64,000 nt of DNA, taken from Jeotgalibacillus sp. S-D1 (GTDB lineage: Bacteria; Bacillota; Bacilli; Bacillales; Jeotgalibacillaceae). The stretch is from positions 558,001-622,000 of the forward strand of contig NZ_SMZR01000001.1 in NCBI RefSeq assembly GCF_004358665.1, given 5' to 3'. Under the pieces are notes generated by a model, which did not search any database, was not told the DNA's origin, and worked only from the letters and a program-made list of their open reading frames with translations. Positions 1 to 7,990 of this stretch are shown here, piece after piece. Position numbers and translations under genes: made by a program. The stretch's first letter is position 1. Each line of letters opens with the position of its first letter.

Positions 1-710
1 TTTGGTGATACGGATTGGATGGTATAGCCATCCCGCAATTTAATGAAAAAGTCAGCAAGAGAGATTGCAAGCCTTGAAGTCCGGAGGAGCTCCCGGTCTT
101 TTTGAATCATAAACGCAAGCTGTTCTCTGAAGTCAGAAAAAGGACAGTCTGCTATGTAGAAATCAGCCCGGTCCTCTACAGAACCGGCATATAATAACGT
201 GGTGGCAGCTCCCATGGATTCACCATGTATGCCAAGAATCACATCATCACCTGTCCTTTTGATCAGTGCATCAACAACTGCTTTTAAATCGAGTTTTTCA
301 TAAAAACCAAAGCTTGTTGTTTTTCCGCCTGACTCACCGTGCCTGCGGTGATCAAAAATGACGGCATTATAACCTTTAGCCAGAAAGAGGTTCATATATT
401 TAATTGAGTTTACTTTGTTTTCTGTAACACCATGGCAGAAAATTATATATTTCTTTGAAGGGTGAGGAGTTATAAAAATGGTTTTAATGTTATAACCGTT
501 GGGTGATTTGACCCATACTTCTTCTTTGGGAAGAGAATCATACTCGTGCAGGATTAACCGTTTCTGGGAAACTTCCCTGTCAAATATACTTTTTTCATCT
601 TTTAATGCCATATACATAATTCGGTTAGATAAATGCAAGCCTAAACCCGCTGCAGCAGCCCCTAACATCCCTGCTATGCTGCCGGCAATCAGCCATTTTC
701 TTTTTTTCAC
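1..710 (-). CDS. yqkD: Alpha/beta hydrolase, YqkD family (3' end outside window)
   Basis: My reverse-strand translation is open from a GTG at 710 to the left edge, giving about 236 residues with the C-terminus missing. The N-terminus has a short basic stretch then a hydrophobic segment (about residues 6-25), so it is probably membrane-anchored or exported. An oxyanion-type region (IIFCHGVTENK) is followed by a DHRRHGESGG stretch and the nucleophile elbow G-E-S-M-G, which identifies a serine hydrolase of the alpha/beta fold. The GTG was chosen because AGGTGATC lies just upstream. It is downstream of, and co-oriented with, the HMG-CoA lyase gene. The substrate is unknown; the name rests on similarity to B. 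subtilis YqkD and on its position near yqkE. Confidence 0.85.
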   Translation of the reverse strand, partial: MKKRKWLIAGSIAGMLGAAAAGLGLHLSNRIMYMALKDEKSIFDREVSQKRLILHEYDSLPKEEVWVKSPNGYNIKTIFITPHPSKKYIIFCHGVTENKVNSIKYMNLFLAKGYNAVIFDHRRHGESGGKTTSFGFYEKLDLKAVVDALIKRTGDDVILGIHGESMGAATTLLYAGSVEDRADFYIADCPFSDFREQLAFMIQKDRELLRTSRLAISLADFFIKLRDGYTIQSVSP

Positions 711-792
711 AAGGATCACCTCATGTGGTATGCAAAGTATGCCAGCTGCTTTAAATATAACAGGAAGCTTCATGAAAAGCTGGCTTTAAGCT

Positions 793-1686
793 TTAAAAAC
801 CTGCCTTGCTAGTATAGTATCCGCTGGTAATCTCTCTTGATACATAGGGTTTAACTGCTTCAATGGCTTCAACAAGGAGATGCAGGTCAATCCCGGTGTG
901 AATCCCCATTTCATGAAGCATGTATATGACATCCTCAGTTGCTACATTCCCGCTCGCACCAGGTGCAAAGGGACATCCTCCAAGACCGCCCGCAGAACTG
1001 TCAAAACGGTCAACGCCAGCAAGCATCGCAGCATAAATATTTGCCAGCGCCATTTTTCTGGTGTCGTGAAAATGTGCGGTTACCAATATGGCAGGGAGCT
1101 GCTTTTTTAAAAGTGAAAATAATGCAAACGATTCTTTCGGTGTTGCTTTCCCAATCGTATCGGCCACGCTTAATTCATCCACCCCTGCTTCTGCGAACTG
1201 ATGGCACAAGGCCAGTGCAGCAGTCGGACTGATTTTCCCTTCATACGGACAATGAAACGCAGTGGAAATGCATGCCCGCACATAGATTCCCCGGCTTTTT
1301 AAATCATCTATGACCGGAATCAGTTCTGACATTGCATCCTCAGTCGTTTTATTAATATTTTTTTTGTTAAATGTTTCACTCACGCCAATAAAAACAGCTA
1401 CAGCTTTAGCGCCAGCCGACAGGGCAGCATCGATCCCTTTTTTATTTGGCGCTAATACGATCGCTCCTTTTCTGTCCTTTGTTTTTTCCATTACATCTTT
1501 TGCATCCAGCATTTGCGGCACCCATTTGGGCGATACAAAAGAGGTGATTTCCATTTCAGTAAACCCTGCCTCCCACAATTTCTGAATAAAAGCTAATTTG
1601 GAATGGGTTGGTACAAACTGGGCTTCATTTTGCAGGCCGTCGCGGGGGCCCACTTCAATAATCGTAACTTGTGACGGGTATTGCAT
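793..1686 (-). CDS. yngG: Hydroxymethylglutaryl-CoA lyase
   Basis: Cleaves (S)-HMG-CoA to acetyl-CoA and acetoacetate, the last step of leucine catabolism, in the cytoplasm. The 297-residue protein is a DRE-TIM-barrel enzyme. It shows the EVGPRDGLQNE metal/substrate motif near residues 11-21, the metal-binding H-F-H pair at 205-207, and the family signature G-G-C-P-F-A-P-G-A-S-G-N with catalytic Cys238. A longer reading frame starts at 1779, but ATG 1686 has AAGGGGA at good spacing and gives the usual family length (B. subtilis YngG is about 299). It diverges from the thiolase-scoA-scoB operon, whose products consume its acetoacetate, so the four genes form one pathway module. The symbol follows the B. 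subtilis homologue, which sits at a different locus. Confidence 0.93.
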   Translation of the reverse strand: MQYPSQVTIIEVGPRDGLQNEAQFVPTHSKLAFIQKLWEAGFTEMEITSFVSPKWVPQMLDAKDVMEKTKDRKGAIVLAPNKKGIDAALSAGAKAVAVFIGVSETFNKKNINKTTEDAMSELIPVIDDLKSRGIYVRACISTAFHCPYEGKISPTAALALCHQFAEAGVDELSVADTIGKATPKESFALFSLLKKQLPAILVTAHFHDTRKMALANIYAAMLAGVDRFDSSAGGLGGCPFAPGASGNVATEDVIYMLHEMGIHTGIDLHLLVEAIEAVKPYVSREITSGYYTSKAGF

Positions 1687-1850
1687 TTCAACATCCCCTT
1701 TGAATTTTGTAAGTTTACATTCGGTTGTTATTATTTGTAAAATGTTGATTAGAGCTTTAGAGGAAAATAACAGCCGCATTTAACAAAATGAATACATTAA
1801 GAATGTACTAATTAATCGTAACAGAAAGTTTTATGCCGAAAAAGAAGGAA

Positions 1851-1864
1851 TTAAAGCGTTTTCA
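1851..1864 (+). promoter_or_regulatory. Candidate CcpA cre site before the thiolase operon
   Basis: The 14-mer TTAAAGCGTTTTCA matches the cre consensus TGNAANCGNTNNCA at all fixed positions except the second (T for G). It directly abuts a weak -10-like hexamer (TAGAAT, 1865-1870) upstream of the thiolase start, a typical place for CcpA repression. Carbon-catabolite control would suit a leucine/acetoacetate catabolic operon. This is a motif match only. Confidence 0.5.
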
Positions 1865-1905
1865 TAGAATGTGTACAAATGGAAGCTTATTTAAGGAGGG
1901 ACAAT

Positions 1906-3090
1906 ATGTCCAGAGAAGTCGTTATCGTAAGTGCAATTCGAACAGCAATTGGCACATTTAATGGAGCACTTAAAGGGGTCAGTGCTACAGCCCTTGGTGC
2001 TGCAGCCATTAAAGAAGCATTATTAAAAGCAGGTGTGCAGCCTGAGCAGGTAGATGAAGTTATCATGGGTAATGTACTTCAGGCAGGGCTTGGGCAAAAC
2101 CCTGCGCGTCAAGCTTCTATTGAGGCAGGCCTTCCAGAGCGGGTAGCTTCGATGACAATAAATAAAGTGTGCGGATCAGGTCTAAAAGCGGTTCATTTAG
2201 CAGCTCAAGCCATTTATTGCGGCGACGCAGACATTATTGTTGCAGGCGGAATGGAAAATATGAGCAGAGCGCCTCACTTGCTTCAAGATGGACGTGAAGG
2301 GTTCAAAATGGGAGATCAAAAGCTGGTAGATAGTATGATTAAAGACGGATTATGGTGTGCGTTTAATGATTATCATATGGGAGTTACAGCAGAAAACCTC
2401 TGTGATCGCTATTCTCTGACCCGGGACGAACAGGATGAATTTGCAGCGTCCAGTCAGCAAAAAGCCATTGCAGCCATTCAAAGCGGCAGATTCGAGGAAG
2501 AAATAGTTCCCGTCATGATACCGCAAAGAAAAGGGGACGCAATTGCATTTTCTGTGGACGAATATCCAAGAGAGGGCACCACGAAAGATACACTGGGGAA
2601 ACTCCGCCCGGCATTTAAAAGAGATGGCTCTGTTACTGCAGGCAATGCATCCGGCATCAATGACGGAGCAGCTGCGCTGGTGGTGATGGCGAAAGAAAAA
2701 GCAGAAGAGCTTGGACTATCCCCTTTGGCCACAATAGCAGGAAATGCAAGTGCAGGTGTTGATCCAAGTATTATGGGCATTGGGCCTGTGGAAGCTGTGA
2801 ATAAAGCGTTAAGAAAAGCTTCTGTTTCAATGGAAGAGATTGAACTGATTGAAGCCAATGAAGCTTTTGCAGCTCAATCACTTGCAGTTGATCGTGAGCT
2901 TGAATTTAATCGTGAGATTTTGAATGTTAACGGGGGTGCAATCGCCCTTGGTCATCCAATAGGCGCAAGCGGCGCAAGGGTTCTTGTAACATTAATTCAT
3001 GAAATGATAAAAAGGGATGCAAAATCCGGTCTGGCAACGCTATGTATCGGCGGAGGACAAGGGGTTGCTACGGTTCTGAAGAGAGCTTAA
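1906..3090 (+). CDS. Acetyl-CoA acetyltransferase (thiolase)
   Basis: Catalyses reversible condensation/thiolysis of two acetyl-CoA and acetoacetyl-CoA; here most likely the thiolytic last step of acetoacetate use. The protein is 394 residues, the normal length for a biosynthetic-type thiolase. It shows the nucleophilic Cys89 in KVCGSG, His350 in GHPIGASG and the C-terminal acid/base Cys380 in CIGGGQGVA. An in-frame start exists at 1879, but ATG 1906 follows AAGGAGGGACAAT directly and gives the standard [13 protein letters not shown]-terminus. It leads an operon with scoA (17 nt gap) and scoB and lies behind a candidate cre site. I assign no symbol because several Bacillus paralogues (mmgA, yhfS) look alike. 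Confidence 0.92.
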   Translation: MSREVVIVSAIRTAIGTFNGALKGVSATALGAAAIKEALLKAGVQPEQVDEVIMGNVLQAGLGQNPARQASIEAGLPERVASMTINKVCGSGLKAVHLAAQAIYCGDADIIVAGGMENMSRAPHLLQDGREGFKMGDQKLVDSMIKDGLWCAFNDYHMGVTAENLCDRYSLTRDEQDEFAASSQQKAIAAIQSGRFEEEIVPVMIPQRKGDAIAFSVDEYPREGTTKDTLGKLRPAFKRDGSVTAGNASGINDGAAALVVMAKEKAEELGLSPLATIAGNASAGVDPSIMGIGPVEAVNKALRKASVSMEEIELIEANEAFAAQSLAVDRELEFNREILNVNGGAIALGHPIGASGARVLVTLIHEMIKRDAKSGLATLCIGGGQGVATVLKRA

Positions 3091-3107
3091 AAAGGGAGGC
3101 AATATTC

Positions 3108-3797
3108 GTGAAAACAATTTATCAAAATGCAGCGGAGGCAGCAGCACATGTAAAAGATGGTCACACTATTATGGTTGGCGGCTTTGGTTTATGCGGCATT
3201 CCAGAAAAACTTATTCTTGCACTGCGCGACAGCGGGGTAAAAGATTTAACTGTTATATCCAATAATTGCGGAATAGATGATTGGGGACTGGGTCTTCTTC
3301 TGCACAATAAACAGATTAAAAAGATGATCGGTTCTTATGTAGGGGAGAACAAAGAATTTGAACGGCAGGTTTTATCAGAAGAGCTGGAGGTTGAACTTGT
3401 GCCGCAGGGCACCCTGGCAGAAAAGATTCGGGCGGGCGGAGCAGGAATTCCCGCATTTTATACACCTGCTGGAGTTGGGACACCTGTTGCTGAAGGAAAG
3501 GAAGTCAGGGAATTTCATGGGAAAGAATATGTGCTTGAAGAAGCGCTTCAAGCAGATGTCAGTTTTGTGCGCGCTTGGAAAGGCGATAAAATGGGGAATC
3601 TTGTTTATCGTAAAACCGCCCGAAACTTTAATCCTATGATAGCTGCAGCCGGAAAAATTACAGTTGCTGAAGTAGAAGAAATCGTGGAAAAAGGCGCAAT
3701 CGACCCGAACAACGTACATACCCCAAGCATTTATGTTCAGCACTTGTTTCAAGCGGAACAGGAAAAGCGTATCGAACGCAGAACAGTTTCAAATTAA
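3108..3797 (+). CDS. scoA: 3-oxoacid CoA-transferase subunit A
   Basis: One subunit of succinyl-CoA:3-oxoacid CoA transferase, which activates acetoacetate to acetoacetyl-CoA. The 229-residue product has the glycine-rich [13 protein letters not shown] loop near its N-terminus (CoA transferase family I signature) and the [13 protein letters not shown] region. Start GTG 3108 is preceded by GGGAGG at 9 nt; upstream in-frame codons fall inside the thiolase gene and lack a ribosome site. The next gene is subunit B, as in all two-subunit SCOT enzymes. The flanking thiolase and the divergent HMG-CoA lyase support acetoacetate rather than, for example, glutaconate as the substrate. Confidence 0.92.
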   Translation: MKTIYQNAAEAAAHVKDGHTIMVGGFGLCGIPEKLILALRDSGVKDLTVISNNCGIDDWGLGLLLHNKQIKKMIGSYVGENKEFERQVLSEELEVELVPQGTLAEKIRAGGAGIPAFYTPAGVGTPVAEGKEVREFHGKEYVLEEALQADVSFVRAWKGDKMGNLVYRKTARNFNPMIAAAGKITVAEVEEIVEKGAIDPNNVHTPSIYVQHLFQAEQEKRIERRTVSN

Positions 3798-3826
3798 GGC
3801 TTTCAGCAGAAAGGAAGGCACACTTT

Positions 3827-4489
3827 ATGGATAAAAAAAAGGTACGGGAAACAATTGCGAAAAGAGCGGAACAGGAAATCAATGACGGTGATTATGTAAA
3901 TTTAGGTATTGGAATGCCAACTCTTGTAGCAAACCACTTAGCTGACTATAAACAAGTGGTTTTGCAGTCTGAAAATGGGCTTCTTGGTATAGGAAGGTAC
4001 CCGGATGAAAATGAAGTGGATGCCGATTTAATTAATGCAGGTAAAGAAACCGTTACGGCGGTCAGCGGCGCTTCTTACTTTGACAGCGCAGAATCATTTG
4101 CGATGATCAGGGGAGGGCATGTTGACATTGCTATATTAGGGGGAATGGAAGTTTCAAAGGATGGTGACTTAGCCAACTGGATGATCCCGGGGAAGATGAT
4201 TAAAGGAATGGGCGGTGCCATGGATTTGGTTCATGGTGCCAGAAAAATAATCGTGATTATGGAGCACGTGAACCGTGATGGACAGGCGAAAATTTTAAAC
4301 AATTGTTCACTGCCGCTAACGGGGAAAAATGTGGTCGACCGCATCGTTACAGAAAGAGCAGTTATCGACGTTACGGACCAGGGCCTGAAATTAATCGAAG
4401 TTGCCAAAGGATTCACTGTGGAAGATATTGTGAATTCTACTGAAGCGGAATTGCAGATAGAGAACGATGTGAAGCTGGAAGCCTTTTAA
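3827..4489 (+). CDS. scoB: 3-oxoacid CoA-transferase subunit B
   Basis: Partner of scoA; it carries the catalytic glutamate that forms the enzyme-CoA thioester. In the 220-residue protein this is Glu49 in the [10 protein letters not shown] motif, preceded by [14 protein letters not shown]. Length and motif order fit bacterial SCOT beta subunits (B. subtilis ScoB about 216). ATG 3827 follows GAAAGGAAGG. The gene is 29 nt after scoA and ends the operon. The 55 nt before yqkE hold a short inverted repeat (TATCTT ... AAGATA) without a U-run, so read-through into yqkE is possible. Confidence 0.92.
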   Translation: MDKKKVRETIAKRAEQEINDGDYVNLGIGMPTLVANHLADYKQVVLQSENGLLGIGRYPDENEVDADLINAGKETVTAVSGASYFDSAESFAMIRGGHVDIAILGGMEVSKDGDLANWMIPGKMIKGMGGAMDLVHGARKIIVIMEHVNRDGQAKILNNCSLPLTGKNVVDRIVTERAVIDVTDQGLKLIEVAKGFTVEDIVNSTEAELQIENDVKLEAF

Positions 4490-4544
4490 TAAGCGTTCCC
4501 TATCTTTTTAAAGTAACATAAAGAAGATAGAGGAGGGACTTACA

Positions 4545-4796
4545 ATGAAAAAACGAAATAAAAATAAACCAGCAAAAAGAGAAAATGACCAAAAGCCGAC
4601 ATTAAAAGACACGCTTAATGCGGATTTATTAACAAAATTACAAGAGACTAAAAAAGGGCTGGTGGATCAGGAACATAAGCGGGCGGAAGAATTAAAAGCG
4701 GAGAAAGAAAGAGCCCGCAGGCTTCGCGAGCAAAATAAGTCCTTTGAAGAATTACTAGAGGAGAGTCCGATGAACTGGCAGGACTATAAAAAGTAA
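4545..4796 (+). CDS. yqkE: YqkE-like small charged coiled-coil protein
   Basis: An 83-residue, very hydrophilic protein with a lysine-rich N-terminus (about 1-20), a long Lys/Glu/Arg helix likely to form a coiled coil (about 25-68) and a C-terminal SPMNWQDYKK tail. It resembles B. subtilis YqkE, and its place before yqkF and nudF agrees. No enzymatic motif, signal peptide or membrane segment is visible, and the function is unknown. The start is supported by GAGGAGGG about 8 nt upstream. It ends at a strong bidirectional terminator that separates it from the convergent yqkF. Confidence 0.82.
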   Translation: MKKRNKNKPAKRENDQKPTLKDTLNADLLTKLQETKKGLVDQEHKRAEELKAEKERARRLREQNKSFEELLEESPMNWQDYKK

Positions 4797-4800
4797 AAGA

Positions 4801-4831
4801 AGCGATCCCTGTTAAGAAGGGATCGCTCTTT
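4801..4831. terminator. Bidirectional terminator between yqkE and yqkF
   Basis: A perfect 10-bp stem (AGCGATCCCT / AGGGATCGCT) with a 7-nt loop is followed by CTTTT on the plus strand. The genes on either side converge on it. Confidence 0.8.
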
Positions 4832-4834
4832 TAG

Positions 4835-5761
4835 TTAAAGGCGATGCTCAGAATACCCTTTGCTGTCAGTCAGTTCCTTTAACAAGCTGTATTCTTCTTC
4901 CGATAAAGGATCACTGGAGACCGCATGGATATTGGCCGTTATTTGTTCGGGGTCACTTGCTCCGGTAATGATCGATGCTGTGAGCGTATTTGCTGCATTA
5001 AACTTTAGTGAAAGCTCTGTCATTGAACGGCTGTCTTCAAACCGATCCTGAATGGATTCAAGCGTTTCCTTTAATGACTCAAAAGAATAATGAAGGTAGC
5101 CGTCATTTTGAATTGAATCTGAGGCTTTTGCTAACAGTTTTTCGGTCAGCATTCCTTTTGCTAAAGGTCCTCTGGTGATAACGGAAATATTGTGATCCTT
5201 TAAAATTGGAAAAGCCTGTTCTTCAGGACGGCGGTCCAATAGGCTGTACTGCATCATATTAGATACAATGGAGGATTGTTCAGCATATTTCTTAATGACA
5301 TTCGGCCGTATGGAGGAAATGCCATACTCTTTGATATAGCCTTCTGATTTAAGTTCTTCAAAGGCCTCAATGGTCTCATCAATCGGGTCATCCAGTGTGC
5401 CGCCGTGCAGTTGATATAAGTCAATATAATCCACTTCAAGACGTTTAAGGCTTGTCTTTACTTGTTCCTTTATGTACGGTTTAGAAGGGTCCCAATACCA
5501 TCCATCCTGTCCATCTTCCCATCGGTTGCCGACCTTTGTCGCAATGACAACCTGATCACGCACATGTTTCAGTGATTTTCCTACGATTTTTTCGTTGATC
5601 CCAAAATCGTACAAATCAGCTGTGTCAAAATAAGTAACACCGCCTTCAAGAGCAGCTTCGATGATGGATTGTGCTTTTTTTTCATCCCGGCCAAGCGACA
5701 TACATCCTAAACCAAGAATTGAACTTTCCAGATTTGATGATCCGATTTTTCGCATTTCCAT
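4835..5761 (-). CDS. yqkF: Aldo/keto reductase, YqkF family
   Basis: An NADPH-dependent cytoplasmic oxidoreductase of the aldo/keto reductase superfamily (TIM barrel); the physiological carbonyl substrate is unknown. The 308-residue protein contains the catalytic tetrad context: FDTADLYDFG (Asp and Tyr), IATKVG (Lys) and YQLHGG (His). The cofactor-binding ITGASDPEQ stretch is near the C-terminus. Start ATG 5761 has AGGAG 9 nt upstream. It is transcribed against both neighbours and stands alone between the yqkE terminator and the divergent nudF promoter. Confidence 0.9.
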   Translation of the reverse strand: MEMRKIGSSNLESSILGLGCMSLGRDEKKAQSIIEAALEGGVTYFDTADLYDFGINEKIVGKSLKHVRDQVVIATKVGNRWEDGQDGWYWDPSKPYIKEQVKTSLKRLEVDYIDLYQLHGGTLDDPIDETIEAFEELKSEGYIKEYGISSIRPNVIKKYAEQSSIVSNMMQYSLLDRRPEEQAFPILKDHNISVITRGPLAKGMLTEKLLAKASDSIQNDGYLHYSFESLKETLESIQDRFEDSRSMTELSLKFNAANTLTASIITGASDPEQITANIHAVSSDPLSEEEYSLLKELTDSKGYSEHRL

Positions 5762-5856
5762 AAGATCAGCTCCTAATTTTATATACTAGTTCTTGTATTC
5801 ACGTTATGTGATTTATTCAAACACGATTTAAACCAAAGAGAAAAAGGGTAAGTATT

Positions 5857-5865
5857 TGGTACAAT
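5857..5865 (+). promoter_or_regulatory. Extended -10 promoter element of nudF
   Basis: TGGTACAAT is a TGn-type extended -10 placed about 30 nt before the nudF start. No good -35 lies 16-18 nt upstream, as is common for extended -10 promoters. Confidence 0.45.
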
Positions 5866-5894
5866 ACGATAGAGATAAACAGGAGGTATGACAA

Positions 5895-6464
5895 ATGAAA
5901 AAGTTTGAAGAGAAAACAATTGTAAAAGAAGTGCTCTACGAAGGCAAGATTATTAATTTGCAAATAGAAACAGTGACACTTCCAAACGGCAAGACGTCAA
6001 AAAGGGAAATTATTAAACATCCTGGGGCAGTTTGTGTAATTGCTCTCACAGAAGAAAACAAACTTATTATGGTCGAACAATACAGAAAAGCATTGGAAAG
6101 ATCCGTGCTTGAAATCCCTGCAGGAAAATTAGAGCCGGGTGAAGAGCCCATTATTACCGCCGCCAGGGAGCTTGAGGAAGAAACAGGATATGGCAGTGAA
6201 AATCTTGTGCATTTAATATCTTTTTATACTTCTCCGGGATTTGCAGATGAGCTGGTGCATGTTTATGTGGCGAAAAATCTATATAAAATAGAGAACGCCA
6301 GAGGGGCGGATGAAGACGAATTTGTTGAACTGCAGGAGCTGACTTTAGAAGAGGCAGAGAAATGCGTGGCGGATCAGCGGATATTTGATGCGAAAACCGC
6401 TTATGCAGTTCAGTACATACGTTTGCAGCAGCTCATGCATAAGTACAAAACGGAAATACAGTAA
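5895..6464 (+). CDS. nudF: ADP-ribose pyrophosphatase (Nudix hydrolase)
   Basis: Hydrolyses ADP-ribose to AMP and ribose 5-phosphate, clearing a reactive NAD breakdown product. The 189-residue protein has a complete Nudix box from Gly77 to Tyr99 (G-x5-E-x7-R-E-L-E-E-E-T-G) and the SFYTSPGFADE stretch downstream that is typical of the ADP-ribose subfamily. Start ATG follows CAGGAGGT. It appears monocistronic, with its own extended -10, and lies in the yqkF-nudF-spoIIM-fur order of B. subtilis. The YqkK gene found after nudF in B. subtilis is not present here. Confidence 0.92.
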   Translation: MKKFEEKTIVKEVLYEGKIINLQIETVTLPNGKTSKREIIKHPGAVCVIALTEENKLIMVEQYRKALERSVLEIPAGKLEPGEEPIITAARELEEETGYGSENLVHLISFYTSPGFADELVHVYVAKNLYKIENARGADEDEFVELQELTLEEAEKCVADQRIFDAKTAYAVQYIRLQQLMHKYKTEIQ

Positions 6465-6618
6465 TCAGCATCCAATGATCTGCTGTGGTTTGGCGGATTA
6501 TAAAATTAATTTTTCATACTATGCCTCCTGAACTATCCAAAACAATTGTAAAAACTTGTTCTTGAATAGGATGCTTTGTTCATACAATGAAGGGAAGTTT
6601 ATTGTAAGGAGGCAGCAT

Positions 6619-7257
6619 ATGAAAAAATCAATCGCTCGCTCAATCGTCTACCATATCCACCAGCATGCATCCTTATACGTTTTTGTAATGGCACTATTAT
6701 GCGGAGGAGTATTAACCGGCGCCCTTCTTGTTAACAAATTATCCGGTGATCAGCTGCAGCCTCTGCTGTACCCATTTAATGCCTTTGATTCTTCCGGCAA
6801 GCTAAGTATATTTTCCCTGCTGAATGAACAGGTGCGGGGATACATCCTATTGGATATGGCACTTATTTTTATAATTTGGTGTACGGGTTTTACCTTAATC
6901 GGCCTTCCTGTAGCATGGATGATTGTATTTGCAAAAGGAATGATGTTTGGATTTACAACAGGGTTATTTATTTCTCAATACGGCTGGGAAGGTGTATGGA
7001 TTGCCTTTGGTGTGGTATTGCCGCAAAATGTTTTATTAATTCCCGTGTATGTTATTGTTTGTGTGCAGGCGATAAAGATAACGCTCCATTTATGGAGAAG
7101 AGTTGTCACGAGACAGTCTTTTAATCCGACGTTCAGGGTAGCAAGTATGAACTATACGGTTCTATTTGCTTGCCTGCTTGTTTTTGTGGTAATCGGAGGT
7201 CTCATTGAAGCTTTTGTGCCTCCATATTGGATGAAATGGTTTCATCCAAACAGCTGA
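6619..7257 (+). CDS. spoIIM: Stage II sporulation protein M
   Basis: Membrane component of the SpoIID-SpoIIM-SpoIIP peptidoglycan-degrading machine that drives engulfment in the mother cell. The 212-residue protein has about five hydrophobic segments (near residues 20-40, 75-100, 105-125, 130-155, 175-200) and the VAWMIVFAKGMMFGFTTG stretch typical of the family. ATG 6619 is preceded by TAAGGAGG; the longer frame from 6556 lacks a ribosome site. A CATACAAT box at 6581-6588 fits the sigma-E -10, but I do not see a well-spaced -35. The stop codon directly abuts a perfect PerR box that belongs to fur. Confidence 0.92.
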   Translation: MKKSIARSIVYHIHQHASLYVFVMALLCGGVLTGALLVNKLSGDQLQPLLYPFNAFDSSGKLSIFSLLNEQVRGYILLDMALIFIIWCTGFTLIGLPVAWMIVFAKGMMFGFTTGLFISQYGWEGVWIAFGVVLPQNVLLIPVYVIVCVQAIKITLHLWRRVVTRQSFNPTFRVASMNYTVLFACLLVFVVIGGLIEAFVPPYWMKWFHPNS

Positions 7258-7272
7258 TTATAATAATTATAA
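7258..7272. promoter_or_regulatory. PerR box upstream of fur (15/15 match)
   Basis: TTATAATAATTATAA is identical to the PerR consensus TTATAATNATTATAA. It starts at the nucleotide after the spoIIM stop and is about 50 nt upstream of the fur -35. PerR control of fur is known in B. subtilis; binding here is inferred from the motif. Confidence 0.75.
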
Positions 7273-7274
7273 TG

Positions 7275-7289
7275 TGATAATTATTATTT
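7275..7289. promoter_or_regulatory. Fur-like 7-1-7 box
   Basis: TGATAATTATTATTT matches the Fur 7-1-7 consensus TGATAATNATTATCA except at the last two bases. It lies 2 nt after the PerR box, in a position suited to Fur autoregulation. The region is very AT-rich, so the match is weaker evidence than it looks. Confidence 0.45.
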
Positions 7290-7307
7290 TTTATTACTAA
7301 TTCTATT

Positions 7308-7322
7308 TTATAATGATTATTG
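7308..7322. promoter_or_regulatory. Second PerR/Fur-like box next to the fur -35
   Basis: TTATAATGATTATTG matches the PerR consensus at 12 of 14 fixed positions (the last two differ) and also resembles a Fur box. It ends one base before the -35 hexamer, so a bound repressor would touch RNA polymerase. Confidence 0.5.
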
Positions 7323-7323
7323 T

Positions 7324-7351
7324 TTGCAATTAGCCTCCCTTTTGTTATAAT
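7324..7351 (+). promoter_or_regulatory. Sigma-A promoter of fur
   Basis: -35 TTGCAA (7324-7329) and -10 TATAAT (7346-7351) with a 16-nt spacer lie 29 nt before the fur start codon. Confidence 0.75.
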
Positions 7352-7380
7352 ATCTATGACAAAGCGAGGGAGGACAAATC

Positions 7381-7851
7381 ATGGAAAGCAGAATAGAACG
7401 CATTAAAAAACAGCTGCATTCAGCAAGCTATAAATTAACTCCTCAACGCGAAGCAACCGTGAGAGTATTGCTTGAAAATGAGGCAGACCATTTAAGCGCT
7501 GAAGATGTATACCTCCTCGTAAAGGAAAAAGCACCTGAGATAGGGCTGGCTACTGTTTATCGTACACTTGAATTACTGACAGAATTAAAGGTAGTTGATA
7601 AAATTAATTTTGGTGATGGAGTATCGCGTTATGATTTAAGAAAAGAAGGCGCAGCTCATTTTCATCATCATTTAATTTGTATTGAGTGCGGTTCAGTGGA
7701 TGAAATTCAGGAGGATTTATTAGAGGACGTAGAGGAAATTGTAGAACGAGATTGGAAGTTTAAGATAAAAGACCACAGATTGACCTTCCATGGTATTTGT
7801 TCTAGATGTCAGGAATTCTCAAATGATGAAGAGCCTAATAATGATAAGTAG
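7381..7851 (+). CDS. fur: Ferric uptake regulator Fur
   Basis: Fe(II)-dependent repressor of iron-uptake genes. The 156-residue protein has an N-terminal winged helix (about 1-80, with the recognition-helix region IGLATVYRTLELL), the AAHFHHHL metal cluster, and paired zinc cysteines Cys100/Cys103 and Cys140/Cys143. Over most of its length it is very close to B. subtilis Fur, which separates it from PerR and Zur. ATG 7381 follows GCGAGGGAGG. Upstream sit a sigma-A promoter and three 7-1-7 boxes, one a perfect PerR box, which points to joint PerR/Fur control. A hairpin terminator follows immediately. Confidence 0.96.
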   Translation: MESRIERIKKQLHSASYKLTPQREATVRVLLENEADHLSAEDVYLLVKEKAPEIGLATVYRTLELLTELKVVDKINFGDGVSRYDLRKEGAAHFHHHLICIECGSVDEIQEDLLEDVEEIVERDWKFKIKDHRLTFHGICSRCQEFSNDEEPNNDK

Positions 7852-7878
7852 AACCATGCCTATGAAGCATGGTTTTTT
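7852..7878 (+). terminator. Terminator of fur
   Basis: An 8-bp stem AACCATGC / GCATGGTT with a 7-nt loop is followed by a T-run, directly after the fur stop. Confidence 0.8.
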
Positions 7879-7990
7879 GTATGTTTGAAAGCTTTTAAGG
7901 GTATTTTATAAAAATGATGTCATTCACTGATGACTTTAAAATGAAAGCGTACTACAATAGAGATAGTGGCAAGAACTAGGAGGCGTGAGG

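Noticed and set aside
741-784. Terminator between the HMG-CoA lyase gene and yqkD (GCCAGCT ... AGCTGGC)
   Set aside because: The stem is 7 bp with a 30-nt loop and has no T-run on the minus strand, the direction of transcription.
499-789. 96-residue plus-strand frame opposite yqkD
   Set aside because: It lies antisense to a clear hydrolase frame, has no ribosome site and no coherent protein pattern.
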